Below, piece by piece: positions 1 through 6,155 of a stretch of 7,532 nucleotides of DNA. The stretch's first letter is position 1. Every line of letters begins with the position of its first letter. The stretch lies in the NCBI GenBank assembly GCA_022571825.1, contig JACZXC010000133.1:1-7532 (forward strand), read 5' to 3'. Source of the DNA: Myxococcales bacterium (GTDB lineage: Bacteria; Myxococcota_A; UBA9160; SMWR01). The notes beneath the pieces were generated by a model that was not told the origin of the DNA, did no database searches, and worked only from the letters and a program-made list of their open reading frames with translations. The position numbers and the translations under genes are program-made.

Positions 1-1
1 C

Positions 2-949
2 TTGGACCGCGCCCATTTCGATCGGTCCTTCCAGGCCATCAAGGATGCTGGTATTCCCTTCGGCGACGGCCCCAGGGACAAAACCAACATGCGTGGTCCG
101 GGCATAAGCACTGGCGCAAAGGGTGAAACCCTGCCAGTTTACTTCGGCGACCCTAATGGCCATCGCCTGGAGATCCTCACCTACGCCTGTGCCGCGACGG
201 ATCCGGACGTGTACCAGCGCTGGGGCACCTATCCGCCGTCGGGCCTGCTGCTGATCGGAGCCGGCGGTGTGGGCAAGACCCTGCTGGCCCGGGCCCTCGC
301 GAGCCTGACCGGAACCTCGTTCCTGAGGGTGAGAGTCCCGCGGCTGGTGGTCGAGGTGATCCACCGGGGCGGAAAGGTCGCCGACCTGGTGACTGGATGG
401 TCCCAGACCCTGTCCGAGATGCCTCCCCTCACCGCGTTCTTCGACGAGCTGGAGTTCTCCCAGGCCCAGGAGATCGGCGCGCGACGTCCCGACTTGCCCG
501 TGGGGCCGGTCATGGACTTCCTGTTGGACCTGGTCGATCGCACCATCGCCTCGGACAAATGTCTCGTCGTCGGCTCGACCAGCTATCCCGACACCTTGCG
601 CCACGCGTTCTCGCGACAGGGCCGTTTCGAGCGCATCGTGGAGGTGAATCCTCTGTTCCCCGATGATGTGATCGAGGCGCTGCGCATCCACGCTGCCGAC
701 TCGGAGAAGCTCGCCGGTCACGCCCTGTTCGAAGCGATCGATTGGCGCGAGGTGGTCGGACAGTACCGGGAGCCGTCCACGGGTGACTGGGTTCGGATCA
801 TGCACGGGGTGCTGCGGCGCAAGGCGCGCTGCGAGGCGGCCGGCGAACTCGTGTCGCCGGTCACCGCGGAGGACCTCTTCGGAGAGGTTGCGCGTTTCAA
901 GCAGGCGAGGAACCGGTTGTCGGTACCGCGCAGCGGCAACTACGTCTAG
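2..949 (+). CDS. VOC-domain fragment fused in frame to an AAA+ ATPase domain (5' end outside window)
   Basis: The reading frame is open at the left edge, so the TTG at position 2 is probably not the true start. Residues 1-61 look like the C-terminal half of a VOC (glyoxalase/dioxygenase fold) protein, ending in the typical FGDPNGHRLEIL motif, whose Glu57 matches the metal-ligand Glu of the fold. From about residue 67 the protein reads as an AAA+ ATPase: Walker A GAGGVGKT (86-93), Walker B TAFFDELE (144-151), sensor-1 region VVGSTSYPD (189-197) and a second-region-of-homology stretch SRQGRFER (204-211) with candidate arginine fingers R205 and R208. Ser194 stands where classical AAA proteins have the sensor-1 Asn. 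No protease or other effector domain follows, so the ATPase's target is unknown. An internal GTG at 209-211 could start a stand-alone AAA protein of about 246 residues, but it has no visible ribosome site. The fusion may be natural, a deletion scar or an assembly chimera. Confidence 0.8.
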   Translation: MDRAHFDRSFQAIKDAGIPFGDGPRDKTNMRGPGISTGAKGETLPVYFGDPNGHRLEILTYACAATDPDVYQRWGTYPPSGLLLIGAGGVGKTLLARALASLTGTSFLRVRVPRLVVEVIHRGGKVADLVTGWSQTLSEMPPLTAFFDELEFSQAQEIGARRPDLPVGPVMDFLLDLVDRTIASDKCLVVGSTSYPDTLRHAFSRQGRFERIVEVNPLFPDDVIEALRIHAADSEKLAGHALFEAIDWREVVGQYREPSTGDWVRIMHGVLRRKARCEAAGELVSPVTAEDLFGEVARFKQARNRLSVPRSGNYV

Positions 950-951
950 CT

Positions 952-2049
952 GTGGACTGCTGGATCGTCACCGGCGGCGCAGGATTCATCGGATCGAACT
1001 TCGTGCGGATGGCCCTGGAGCGGACCGACGCGCGGATCGTCGTACTCGACAAGCTCACCTATGCGGGCAACCTGCTCAGCCTCGCCGATGTCACCGATCA
1101 CCCTCGCTTCCACTTCGTGGAGGCAGACATCGCCGATCGAGCCACGGTCGAGCAGATCTTTCGCGATCATCACCCGATCGCGGTTCTCAACTTCGCGGCC
1201 GAGACCCATGTCGATCGTTCGATCGACGGACCCGCCGCGTTCATCCAGACCAACGTGGTGGGAACCTTCGAGTTGCTCGAGATCTCGCGCCGCTACCTGG
1301 AACGACTCGACCCCGCCGCGCGCCGCCGCTTCCGGTTTCTGCACGTCTCGACCGACGAAGTCTACGGCTCACTGGGAGCCCGCGGCGCCTTCACGGAAGC
1401 GACGCCCTACCAACCGAACTCGCCCTACTCGGCTTCGAAGGCCGGAGCGGATCACATCGTCCGCGCCTACTTCGCGACCTACGGACTGCCCGCGATCATC
1501 ACGAACTGCTCGAACAACTATGGACCCTATCAATTTCCAGAGAAGTTGATTCCCCTGATGATTCTGAACGCGCTCGCCGGCAAGCCACTGCCGATCTACG
1601 GCGATGGCGGTCACGTGCGCGACTGGCTCTACGTAGAGGACCACTGCACGGGGATCCTGCTCGCCCTCCAACGGGGCCGGCTGGGCGAGAAGTACAACAT
1701 CGGCGCCAGATGCGAGCGCACGAACCTCGAGCTGGTGAATCTACTGTGTGAACACCTGGAGAATCTGCGACCCGCCGCTGCCAATCCCGCCATCGCCGCC
1801 GCCGGCGTGGAGAACTACGCTGCCCTCCGGACCTTCGTGGACGATCGGCCCGGCCACGATCGCCGCTACGCCATCGACGCTGTGAAGATCCAGGGGGAGC
1901 TGGGGTGGCGCCCCGAGCATGACCTCGACGCGGGCCTCGCGGCCACTGTGCGCTGGTACCTCGATCAAGGTGATTGGTGCGATGCGGTGACGTCGGGAAG
2001 CTATCGACGCGAACGACTGGGCCTGAGCCAAACAGCGACGAGGCCCTAG
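952..2049 (+). CDS. rfbB: dTDP-glucose 4,6-dehydratase (RmlB/RfbB)
   Basis: This enzyme converts dTDP-glucose to dTDP-4-keto-6-deoxyglucose with a bound NAD+, the second step of dTDP-L-rhamnose and other deoxysugar pathways in the cytoplasm. The 365-residue length is normal for the family. Visible features are the N-terminal Rossmann motif TGGAGFIG (7-14), NFAAETHVDRS (80-90), the catalytic Thr134-Asp135-Glu136 in STDEVYG, the Tyr159-x3-Lys163 pair of short-chain dehydrogenases, and the RmlB-typical NCSNNYGPYQFPEKLIPL followed by GDGGHVRDWLYVEDH. The GTG at 952 is chosen because the Rossmann strand begins directly after it; it lies two bases after the preceding TAG, so translational coupling is plausible and no clear Shine-Dalgarno site is seen. 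The usual partners rmlA, rmlC and rmlD are not in the window. The insert around residues 248-260 is Ala/Pro-rich. Annotation as RmlB rather than another NDP-sugar epimerase/dehydratase is supported by the TDE triad. Confidence 0.95.
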   Translation: MDCWIVTGGAGFIGSNFVRMALERTDARIVVLDKLTYAGNLLSLADVTDHPRFHFVEADIADRATVEQIFRDHHPIAVLNFAAETHVDRSIDGPAAFIQTNVVGTFELLEISRRYLERLDPAARRRFRFLHVSTDEVYGSLGARGAFTEATPYQPNSPYSASKAGADHIVRAYFATYGLPAIITNCSNNYGPYQFPEKLIPLMILNALAGKPLPIYGDGGHVRDWLYVEDHCTGILLALQRGRLGEKYNIGARCERTNLELVNLLCEHLENLRPAAANPAIAAAGVENYAALRTFVDDRPGHDRRYAIDAVKIQGELGWRPEHDLDAGLAATVRWYLDQGDWCDAVTSGSYRRERLGLSQTATRP

Positions 2050-2067
2050 ATAGCGCTTCGCGCTTGC

Positions 2068-2099
2068 GTCCCAGACTTGGGACGTCCCGACGCTGGGAC
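2068..2099. repeat. Two abutting 16-bp palindromes, GTCCC-N6-GGGAC
   Basis: Unit 1 is GTCCCAGACTTGGGAC (2068-2083) and unit 2 is GTCCCGACGCTGGGAC (2084-2099). Both have identical 5-bp arms and 6-bp centres of different sequence, and they abut with no spacer; the junction itself makes GGGACGTCCC. In unit 1 the symmetry extends to CGTCCCA/TGGGACG around a 4-base loop. Equal arms with diverged centres fit paired operator or activator sites for a dimeric protein. A REP-like dispersed element, or a hairpin pair at the 3' end of the rfbB transcript, are the alternatives. Confidence 0.6.
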
Positions 2100-2187
2100 T
2101 GAGGGAAAGGCCCCCCATTGCCGGTTGGTTGCGCGCCTTGCGCTCGCACCCCGACTTCGTGCACAGAGGCGCCCCGATTCGGCCTCA

Positions 2188-2222
2188 GCTGCCGTCCCTT
2201 GGGCGAGCGAGGCAACGGCAGC
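2188..2222. repeat. 8-bp perfect inverted repeat with competing pairings
   Basis: GCTGCCGT (2188-2195) is the exact reverse complement of ACGGCAGC (2215-2222), separated by 19 bases. GCCTC at 2182-2186 can instead pair with GAGGC at 2166-2170 or with GAGGC at 2209-2213, so three mutually exclusive hairpins are possible. This could be RNA structure or a binding site; in GC-rich DNA chance is also possible. Confidence 0.35.
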
Positions 2223-2371
2223 GTACCCGCACCCTGCCGGCCCGCTTCCTACGGGCTTCCGCTCGAGAGTCCCGATTCGGAGACAATCGCGCGAACACCC
2301 CGGCATGGAGACATGCGCGGAAATTCACGTAACCCACTGATTTCTATTTCTGATTCCTAATTCTTGAGGCC

Positions 2372-2387
2372 TGGCACACGACTTGTA
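2372..2387 (+). promoter_or_regulatory. Candidate sigma-54 (-24/-12) promoter
   Basis: TGGCACACGACTTGTA matches the sigma-54 consensus TGGCACG-N4-TTGCW with exact spacing. It has TGGCAC at -24 and TTG with a trailing A at -12; the mismatches are A for G after TGGCAC, and T for C in the -12 GC dinucleotide. An AT-richer segment precedes it. Transcription would start near 2398, which places the ATG at 2423 on the transcript with a leader of about 25 bases and would exclude the GTG at 2396 as the start of the downstream regulator. A sigma-54 promoter would need an enhancer-binding activator; the palindromes about 300 bp upstream are possible sites. Confidence 0.55.
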
Positions 2388-2422
2388 AGGGAGTTGTGGC
2401 AGAACCGAACCCGGGGCCCCCC

Positions 2423-3550
2423 ATGCACCAACATACGGTCCTCTTCGTCGACGATGAGATCAACATCCTCAAAGCCATCCAGCGCCTTCTCCGCCACGAG
2501 GACATGAACGTCCTGTGCGCTTCGGGTGGGAGCGAGGCCCTCGCGCTGCTGGAGCAAGACCCCGCCCAGGTCGTGGTCACGGACCAGCGCATGCCCGACA
2601 TGTGCGGGGTCGACCTCCTCTCCGCGGTCCGGGAACGCTGGCCCGATGTCGTTCGCATAATGCTCACCGGCTACACCGAGATGGACATCGCCGTCGAAGC
2701 GATCAATCGCGGCGAGATCTACCGGCTGATCACGAAGCCGTGGCAGGACGACGAGCTGCGCGCGACCCTGCACCAGGCCTTCGATCACCACGCGCTCAAG
2801 AGCGAGATCCGTCGACTCAATCAGGTCAGCCGCGAGCAGAATTTTCGTCTCCAGGACATGAACCGGAATCTGGAGCACAAGGTGCGAGACCGCACCCGCC
2901 AGCTCGCCGACAAGCACCGCGAACTTCGTCAGGCTTACGTACAGACGGTGGGCGCTCTGGCGGAAGCCATCGACGCCAAGGACGCCGGCACTCGCGGCCA
3001 CTCGGAGCGCGTCGCGTTGTTTTCCTCCAAGCTCGCCCGCGAGATGGACTTCACCGTGGAATTCATCGAGCGCGTGTATATCGCAGGACTCCTGCACGAC
3101 GTGGGCAAGATCGGAATACCGGACGCGGTGATCCTCAAGCCCGCGAAACTCGACCCCGACGAGTATGAGCAGATCAAGCGGCACCCGGCGATCGGTGCGA
3201 AAATTCTCGAGCGCGTCGACTTCCTCAAGGACATCGCTCTCTGCGTACGCCACCACCACGAGTGGTTCGACGGCAGCAGCCGGGGATATCCGGACCGGCT
3301 GGCGGGGAACCGCATTCCCCTGCCCTCCCGACTGATCCTGGTGTGCGACACCATCGAGGCGATGACGAGCGACCGCCCATACCGGAAGGGCCTGCCCTTC
3401 GAGCGGGTCTTCGACGAGCTCACCAAGTACTCGGGAAGTCAGTTCGACCCGGACTGCGTGACAGCGATGCTCCGACTGCTGGAACGCGAGGGACCGGACT
3501 TCATCCGCCGGGACCAGACCTTCGACATCTACGAGTTCATCGAGAGCTGA
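2423..3550 (+). CDS. Response regulator with receiver and HD-GYP domains (likely c-di-GMP phosphodiesterase)
   Basis: This 375-residue RpfG-type regulator should be cytoplasmic and is likely controlled by phosphorylation of its receiver. Receiver (about 4-120): acidic pair D10-D11, phospho-acceptor Asp54 in TDQRMPD, Thr82 and Lys105 in LITKPW. A charged helical linker (about 120-170) looks coiled-coil. The HD-GYP domain (about 172-365) has His193 in GHSERV, His225-Asp226 in LLHDVGKIGIP, His254, His278-His279-Glu280, a GYP motif (288-290) and Asp309 before TSDRPYR. HD-GYP proteins hydrolyse cyclic-di-GMP; the metal-ligand positions appear kept. Two residues (about Ser286-Arg287) are inserted before GYP relative to the usual DGSGYP. 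The ATG at 2423 is preferred because the receiver starts right after it and a promoter candidate overlaps the alternative; GTG at 2396 would add nine Pro-rich residues. No histidine kinase is nearby. It probably heads an operon with the next two genes. Confidence 0.92.
   Translation: MHQHTVLFVDDEINILKAIQRLLRHEDMNVLCASGGSEALALLEQDPAQVVVTDQRMPDMCGVDLLSAVRERWPDVVRIMLTGYTEMDIAVEAINRGEIYRLITKPWQDDELRATLHQAFDHHALKSEIRRLNQVSREQNFRLQDMNRNLEHKVRDRTRQLADKHRELRQAYVQTVGALAEAIDAKDAGTRGHSERVALFSSKLAREMDFTVEFIERVYIAGLLHDVGKIGIPDAVILKPAKLDPDEYEQIKRHPAIGAKILERVDFLKDIALCVRHHHEWFDGSSRGYPDRLAGNRIPLPSRLILVCDTIEAMTSDRPYRKGLPFERVFDELTKYSGSQFDPDCVTAMLRLLEREGPDFIRRDQTFDIYEFIES
3542..3546 (+). promoter_or_regulatory. 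Ribosome binding site supporting the GTG start at 3553
   Basis: GAGAG lies inside the last codons of the HD-GYP gene, six bases before the GTG at 3553. The open frame extends far upstream of this GTG, but the upstream part overlaps the HD-GYP gene in another frame and has an Arg/Pro-rich translation, so this site together with the two-base spacing fixes the start. Confidence 0.5.
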
Positions 3551-3552
3551 CC

Positions 3553-4560
3553 GTGCACGAGATCAAGTCGCCTCCGGATACACCCACCGACCTCGGGTTC
3601 GACCCGAATACGGTGCTCGTCAAAGAGTCCGACCTGATGCTCGAACCGGCGTTTCTGGACGCGTTGAACGCCGAACTCGAGGAAGATCTCGGTGTCGAGG
3701 CCGCCCCCCTCGCGCTGGTCCAGATCGGCCTGCTCCACGGCCTTCGCGACTCGATGCGCGTGGTGGCCCAGGCCTTCTCGACCCTCCGCGGTTCCCACGC
3801 GGCATCCCTGGCCCCAGCCTTGGCCCTTCGCTTCCTGCCCGGCCGCGGCTCCGAGACTCCGGGGACCCTCGAGATGCACGGGACCTGGCCCGACCAGCGT
3901 GAGTCCGTGGTGCGCCTGGCACGGACCGGAACCTGCCAAGAACCCAGCTGCTTCTTGAGCGCCGGCTACACCTCCGGATGGCTGTCCGGCACTCTGAACA
4001 CCGAAATCCTCGCCCTGGAGGTGACGTGCTCCTCCGCCGGCCACGACGCCTGCCGCTTCGAGGCGCGGGAGGCTGAGGCGTGGCGGGTCCGGGGCGACCC
4101 GCGCGCCGCCCGGCTGCTGAACGCACTGCCCTTCCCCGCGTTTCGCAAACTGGTCCAGACCGATCTCGAGATCCAAGAGTTCGATTCCGACGGCTTCGAC
4201 TCGGATGCACCGATCGTCCACATCTGGGGTCCCGTGATGGTGATTCCCTACGCTGGTGCGGACGAGGCGATGCGCGCCATCGAGATGATCGGTCATGACG
4301 GCCGGGCCCGGGAGGTTTCCGTGGTGGTCCTGGATCTGACCGGAACCTTCGTGGACGAAGCCTTCGGAGCCCTCGCTCTCGAACGGATCGTCGAAACCAT
4401 CGATGCCTGGGGTGCCGAGACGATCTTTGCCGGCCTTTCGCCGCTCTCGGCCCCGGTGGTGGACGACCTCGACCACAAGCCCCTGTTCGTCCACAAGGAC
4501 ATCGAGCACGCCATCGCCTCGGCCTTCCAGGTCTCCGAGGCCCGGCGCACCCTCGCCTAG
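3553..4560 (+). CDS. V4R-domain sensor fused to an RsbR-like STAS domain
   Basis: This protein has 335 residues and no signal peptide or membrane segment. After a short acidic N-terminus, residues about 50-175 resemble a V4R (vinyl-4-reductase, XylR/DmpR N-terminal) ligand-binding domain: SAGYTSGWLSG (136-146), then Cys159-x7-Cys167 in CSSAGHDACRFE, the usual V4R closing motif. Cys128 and Cys133 may add metal ligands. Residues about 219-327 form a STAS domain of the RsbR/RsbS type: VVVLDLTGTFVDEAFGAL (257-274), WGAETIFAGLSP (286-297), then a terminal helix. STAS proteins act in partner switching with anti-sigma or kinase proteins. Here Glu269 occupies the place of the Ser/Thr normally phosphorylated after the Asp, and Val302 lies near the place of the second RsbR threonine. 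No switch kinase or phosphatase is encoded nearby. The start is two bases after the HD-GYP stop, indicating coupled translation. A small-molecule or metal-triggered scaffold role is inference; the domain calls are fairly secure. Confidence 0.85.
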   Translation: MHEIKSPPDTPTDLGFDPNTVLVKESDLMLEPAFLDALNAELEEDLGVEAAPLALVQIGLLHGLRDSMRVVAQAFSTLRGSHAASLAPALALRFLPGRGSETPGTLEMHGTWPDQRESVVRLARTGTCQEPSCFLSAGYTSGWLSGTLNTEILALEVTCSSAGHDACRFEAREAEAWRVRGDPRAARLLNALPFPAFRKLVQTDLEIQEFDSDGFDSDAPIVHIWGPVMVIPYAGADEAMRAIEMIGHDGRAREVSVVVLDLTGTFVDEAFGALALERIVETIDAWGAETIFAGLSPLSAPVVDDLDHKPLFVHKDIEHAIASAFQVSEARRTLA

Positions 4561-4617
4561 TGGATCGATCGGGTCGGCGGATCAAGTCGGCCCCCCAATC
4601 TCCCGAAACCGAATTCG

Positions 4618-6102
4618 ATGGATAACGTTCCCGACTCCGGCGACCTCGAGCAGACACCCCTCCCGTGCCTGCTCCTGGATCTCTACCGCGTCGGATTCGA
4701 CGGCACCCTGCGCCTCACCCAAGAGCGCCGGGAGAAGTCCTTCCGGTTCCAGGCCGGACTGCCCATTACGGCCGAGTCGAATCGGGTCGGCGAGACCCTG
4801 GGGCTTCAACTCGTCGACGCGGGGACGATCTCTCGATCGGACTACACCCAGGTCGTGGAGCAGGTGGAAAAGCGGGGATGCCGGGAGGGCACCGCGCTCC
4901 TCGCTCTCGGATTGATCGATCCGAAGGGCCTGTTTCGGGCGCTGAAAGAGCAGGTGCGCAGGCGAATCGTCGAGTGCTTCGGGTGGCCGCGGGGCCGGTT
5001 TCAGATAGATCGGGGCCAAGCGGCGGCGGCGGAGGCACAACCGTTTCGCGCGGATCTCTACGCGCTGCTGCAGGAGGGCATCGAGAGCCACTGGAGCGCC
5101 GAACGAATTCTCGCGGACCTGGCGGGCCGGGCGAACCTCTTCCCCACCCGCGCCGCTCGCGCCGCTCGCGTCGAAGCACGGCTCGCCTCCGATGCCGGGT
5201 TGCAGGCCTTCCTGGGGTCCCTCGACGGCATCCAGCCCTTCTGGAAGGCGCTGCAGCGAGCGTCGACCCCGCGAGCGATGGCCGCCGTCTGGGTACTCGA
5301 CGCCGCCGGCGCCATCGACTACGAGAGCGCGCCGCGAACCTCAGCGAACCAGCCGACGACTCGGGAGGTCCCGGAGATCGAGATCCTGGTGGAGTCGGCG
5401 GAACGCTCCACCCAGACCGCCGGCACCGAAGAGCGCGAGATCCAAACCGCCCGGGTCCGTTCGCCCGAGGCTGAAGCCCTGCAGCGGGAAATCGTGTCGA
5501 AGTGCGATCATCTCGAGAAGCTCAGCCACTACGATCTGCTCGGTATCGAGCTCACCGCCAACGCCCGGGACATCAAGAAAGCGTACCTGGTCGCAGCCAA
5601 GGTCTACCATCCGGACGCCCTGGCCCGCCTGGACGTCGAGAGCGAGACCCGCGATCGCGCGAACGCCCTATTCGCGGCGATCGGCGGGGCCTATTCGGTC
5701 CTCTCGAATCCATCGCAACGCGCCGAATACGACGCCTCACTGCGCGATGACCAGCCGGAGATCGATACCGAACGGCTCGCGAACGCGGAGACCCTCTACC
5801 GCAAGGGCGAGATCCTCATGCGCGCAGGCAATTTCAAGGGTGCCGTCGAGTTTTTTCGGCCGGCGGTGCAACTCTGGCCCGAGGAAGCCGCATACCAGGC
5901 GGGTCTGGGCTGGGCATTGTTCAAGCAGATGCCCTCGGAGGCCGAGGCCGCCCGCGAACACCTCGCGAAGGCCACGGAGCTCGACGCCACCGACGCGCAG
6001 CACTGGTTCCGGCTGAGCCTGGTCCTGCGGGCCGTCAACGACAACGACGGCGCGAGCCAGGCCCTGGAGCGCGCCCGGCAGATCGACCCCAGCGTCGCCT
6101 GA
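4618..6102 (+). CDS. DUF4388 (PATAN-like) – J-domain – TPR protein
   Basis: This predicted cytoplasmic protein has 494 residues. Residues about 10-131 match the DUF4388 pattern seen in myxobacterial-type regulatory proteins: GTLRL (29-33), SFRFQAGLPITAESN (41-55), a Lxx-LxxxGxIS helix pair (61-72), and a closing FGWPRGRFQI (121-130). A helical middle (about 145-235) and an acidic, disordered-looking linker (about 236-285) follow. The J-domain is at 303-373: HYDLLGI, helix II, the Hsp70-stimulating HPD motif (331-333), and AYSVLSNPSQRAEYD (358-372). Residues about 385-492 form some three TPR units for protein binding. The J-domain should recruit and activate DnaK; the DUF4388 and TPR parts may choose the client. 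It lies 57 bases after the V4R-STAS gene, in the same frame, with no clear Shine-Dalgarno site; ATG at 4618 is the only start between that stop and the domain. Cooperation with the two upstream genes is inferred from position. Confidence 0.9.
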   Translation: MDNVPDSGDLEQTPLPCLLLDLYRVGFDGTLRLTQERREKSFRFQAGLPITAESNRVGETLGLQLVDAGTISRSDYTQVVEQVEKRGCREGTALLALGLIDPKGLFRALKEQVRRRIVECFGWPRGRFQIDRGQAAAAEAQPFRADLYALLQEGIESHWSAERILADLAGRANLFPTRAARAARVEARLASDAGLQAFLGSLDGIQPFWKALQRASTPRAMAAVWVLDAAGAIDYESAPRTSANQPTTREVPEIEILVESAERSTQTAGTEEREIQTARVRSPEAEALQREIVSKCDHLEKLSHYDLLGIELTANARDIKKAYLVAAKVYHPDALARLDVESETRDRANALFAAIGGAYSVLSNPSQRAEYDASLRDDQPEIDTERLANAETLYRKGEILMRAGNFKGAVEFFRPAVQLWPEEAAYQAGLGWALFKQMPSEAEAAREHLAKATELDATDAQHWFRLSLVLRAVNDNDGASQALERARQIDPSVA

Positions 6103-6155
6103 CGCCGTCGACCCGCTGGGGACCCCCCCGCGCGACTCGGGACCTGCCAAGCCAT

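Larger units (their letters stand above)
2050..2371. other. Non-coding intergenic region with several dyad symmetries
   Basis: No convincing gene is seen between the rfbB stop and the sigma-54-like promoter. Short open frames here have Arg/Pro/Ala-rich, low-information translations. Just after the stop is a small hairpin AGCGC-TTC-GCGCT (2052-2064), then a tandem palindrome pair (2068-2099) and an 8-bp inverted repeat (2188-2222). A 10-bp direct repeat CCCGATTCGG occurs at 2173-2182 and 2271-2280. The hairpins near 2052-2099 could end the rfbB transcript, but no T-run follows, so intrinsic termination is not supported. From about 2328 to 2365 the DNA becomes clearly AT-richer, as expected just upstream of a promoter. 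Confidence 0.6.

Noticed and set aside
783..1751. Plus-strand open frame of 322 codons overlapping the AAA and rfbB genes
   Set aside because: It overlaps two real genes in another frame and its translation is dominated by Arg and Ser.
2050..2100. Intrinsic terminator after rfbB
   Set aside because: Hairpins are present but no T-run follows any of them, so rho-independent termination is not supported.
2077..2360. Short plus-strand open frames (67-87 codons) in the intergenic region
   Set aside because: Three overlapping frames are open at once, none has a ribosome site or recognisable motif, and composition is Arg/Pro/Ala-rich.
2357..3259. Minus-strand open frame of 300 codons opposite the HD-GYP gene
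   Set aside because: It is antisense to strongly conserved receiver and HD-GYP motifs, and its Val/Leu/Asp-rich translation mirrors the sense codons.
3529..4657. Minus-strand open frames of 326 and 345 codons opposite the V4R-STAS gene
   Set aside because: The plus-strand frame has clear V4R and STAS motifs; the antisense frames show only biased composition without domain features.
5151..5168. Tandem 9-bp repeat CGCCGCTCG x2
   Set aside because: It lies in coding sequence and simply encodes an Ala/Arg-rich helix; two copies are unremarkable in GC-rich genes.
6103..6155. Bidirectional terminator between the convergent genes
   Set aside because: The 53-bp gap has G- and C-runs but no stable hairpin with T-tract on either strand.
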